The notes under the pieces were generated by a model. It was not told the DNA's origin. It saw only the letters and a program-made list of their open reading frames with translations, and searched no databases. 5,453 bases of DNA from JBBDNC01 sp040877875 (GTDB lineage: Bacteria > Bacteroidota > Rhodothermia > Balneolales > Balneolaceae), in assembly GCA_040877875.1 (NCBI GenBank), contig JBBDNC010000062.1, forward strand, positions 1 to 5,453, written 5' to 3'. This document shows, piece by piece, positions 5,430 through 5,453 of the stretch; position 1 is the first letter of the stretch; every line of letters starts with the position of its first letter. Both the position numbers and the translations under genes were made by a program.

Positions 5430-5453
5430 GTGAGCCCCCGGTTTGTCTATAAG
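5430..5453 (+). CDS. Possible start of the next gene (partial)
   Basis: A GTG at 5430 opens eight codons (VSPRFVYK) to the right edge, 18 nt after the surE stop. The ATG at 5417 in another frame ends at a TAA (5450-5452) after 11 codons and is not a gene. There is no clear Shine-Dalgarno sequence for the GTG. Short distance and direction fit a continuing operon, but eight codons cannot identify a product, and the real start may lie beyond the window. Confidence 0.15.

Overview
The window is a compact bacterial chromosomal segment. All seven confidently called genes lie on the + strand, and nearly all are housekeeping or core metabolic genes. In order they are: a ComF-family phosphoribosyltransferase (121-816), an unrecognised multi-pass membrane protein (about 1047-1694), a histidine-phosphatase-superfamily enzyme (1711-2358), the menaquinone methyltransferase MenG/UbiE (2583-3284), the 3-hydroxyacyl-ACP dehydratase FabZ (3369-3809), ketopantoate hydroxymethyltransferase PanB (3806-4633) and the 5'-nucleotidase SurE (4644-5411). 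Possible gene fragments touch both edges.

The organism is probably a Gram-negative, menaquinone-using member of the Bacteroidota/Rhodothermota/Balneolota (FCB) neighbourhood. This is a low-confidence inference. It rests on the style of the ComF and MenG proteins, moderate GC content, CAGTG-type intergenic repeats, and a TATATTTG sequence that fits the Bacteroidota -7 promoter consensus. Two points argue against a typical Bacteroidia member. Clear Shine-Dalgarno sequences precede comF and fabZ, and FabZ stands alone instead of being fused to LpxC.

Layout. Positions 1-120 hold a possible C-terminal coding tail and the comF leader. Positions 817-1046 are non-coding and contain the most distinctive structure in the window: clustered CAGTG units on the left and inverted CACTG units on the right, able to form an 18-bp stem around a 142-nt loop. 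The membrane protein and the phosphatase are only 16 nt apart and look co-transcribed. Positions 2359-2582 are non-coding and carry a tandem 8-bp repeat, a short palindrome and a TATAAT box, so they are a reasonable place for a promoter ahead of menG. menG is separated from fabZ by 84 nt with a weak terminator-like stem. fabZ, panB and surE form a tight run: fabZ and panB overlap by 4 bp, and panB and surE are 10 nt apart.

Functionally, fabZ (fatty-acid elongation) and panB (pantothenate, hence CoA and the ACP prosthetic group) are thematically linked, menG serves respiratory quinone synthesis, and surE serves nucleotide turnover. I found no CRISPR array, tRNA, rRNA, transposase, toxin-antitoxin pair or defence system, and I do not see an undescribed multi-gene system here. 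The items most worth following up are the inverted-repeat element at 815-1021, the unassigned membrane protein and the start/promoter conflict in front of it.
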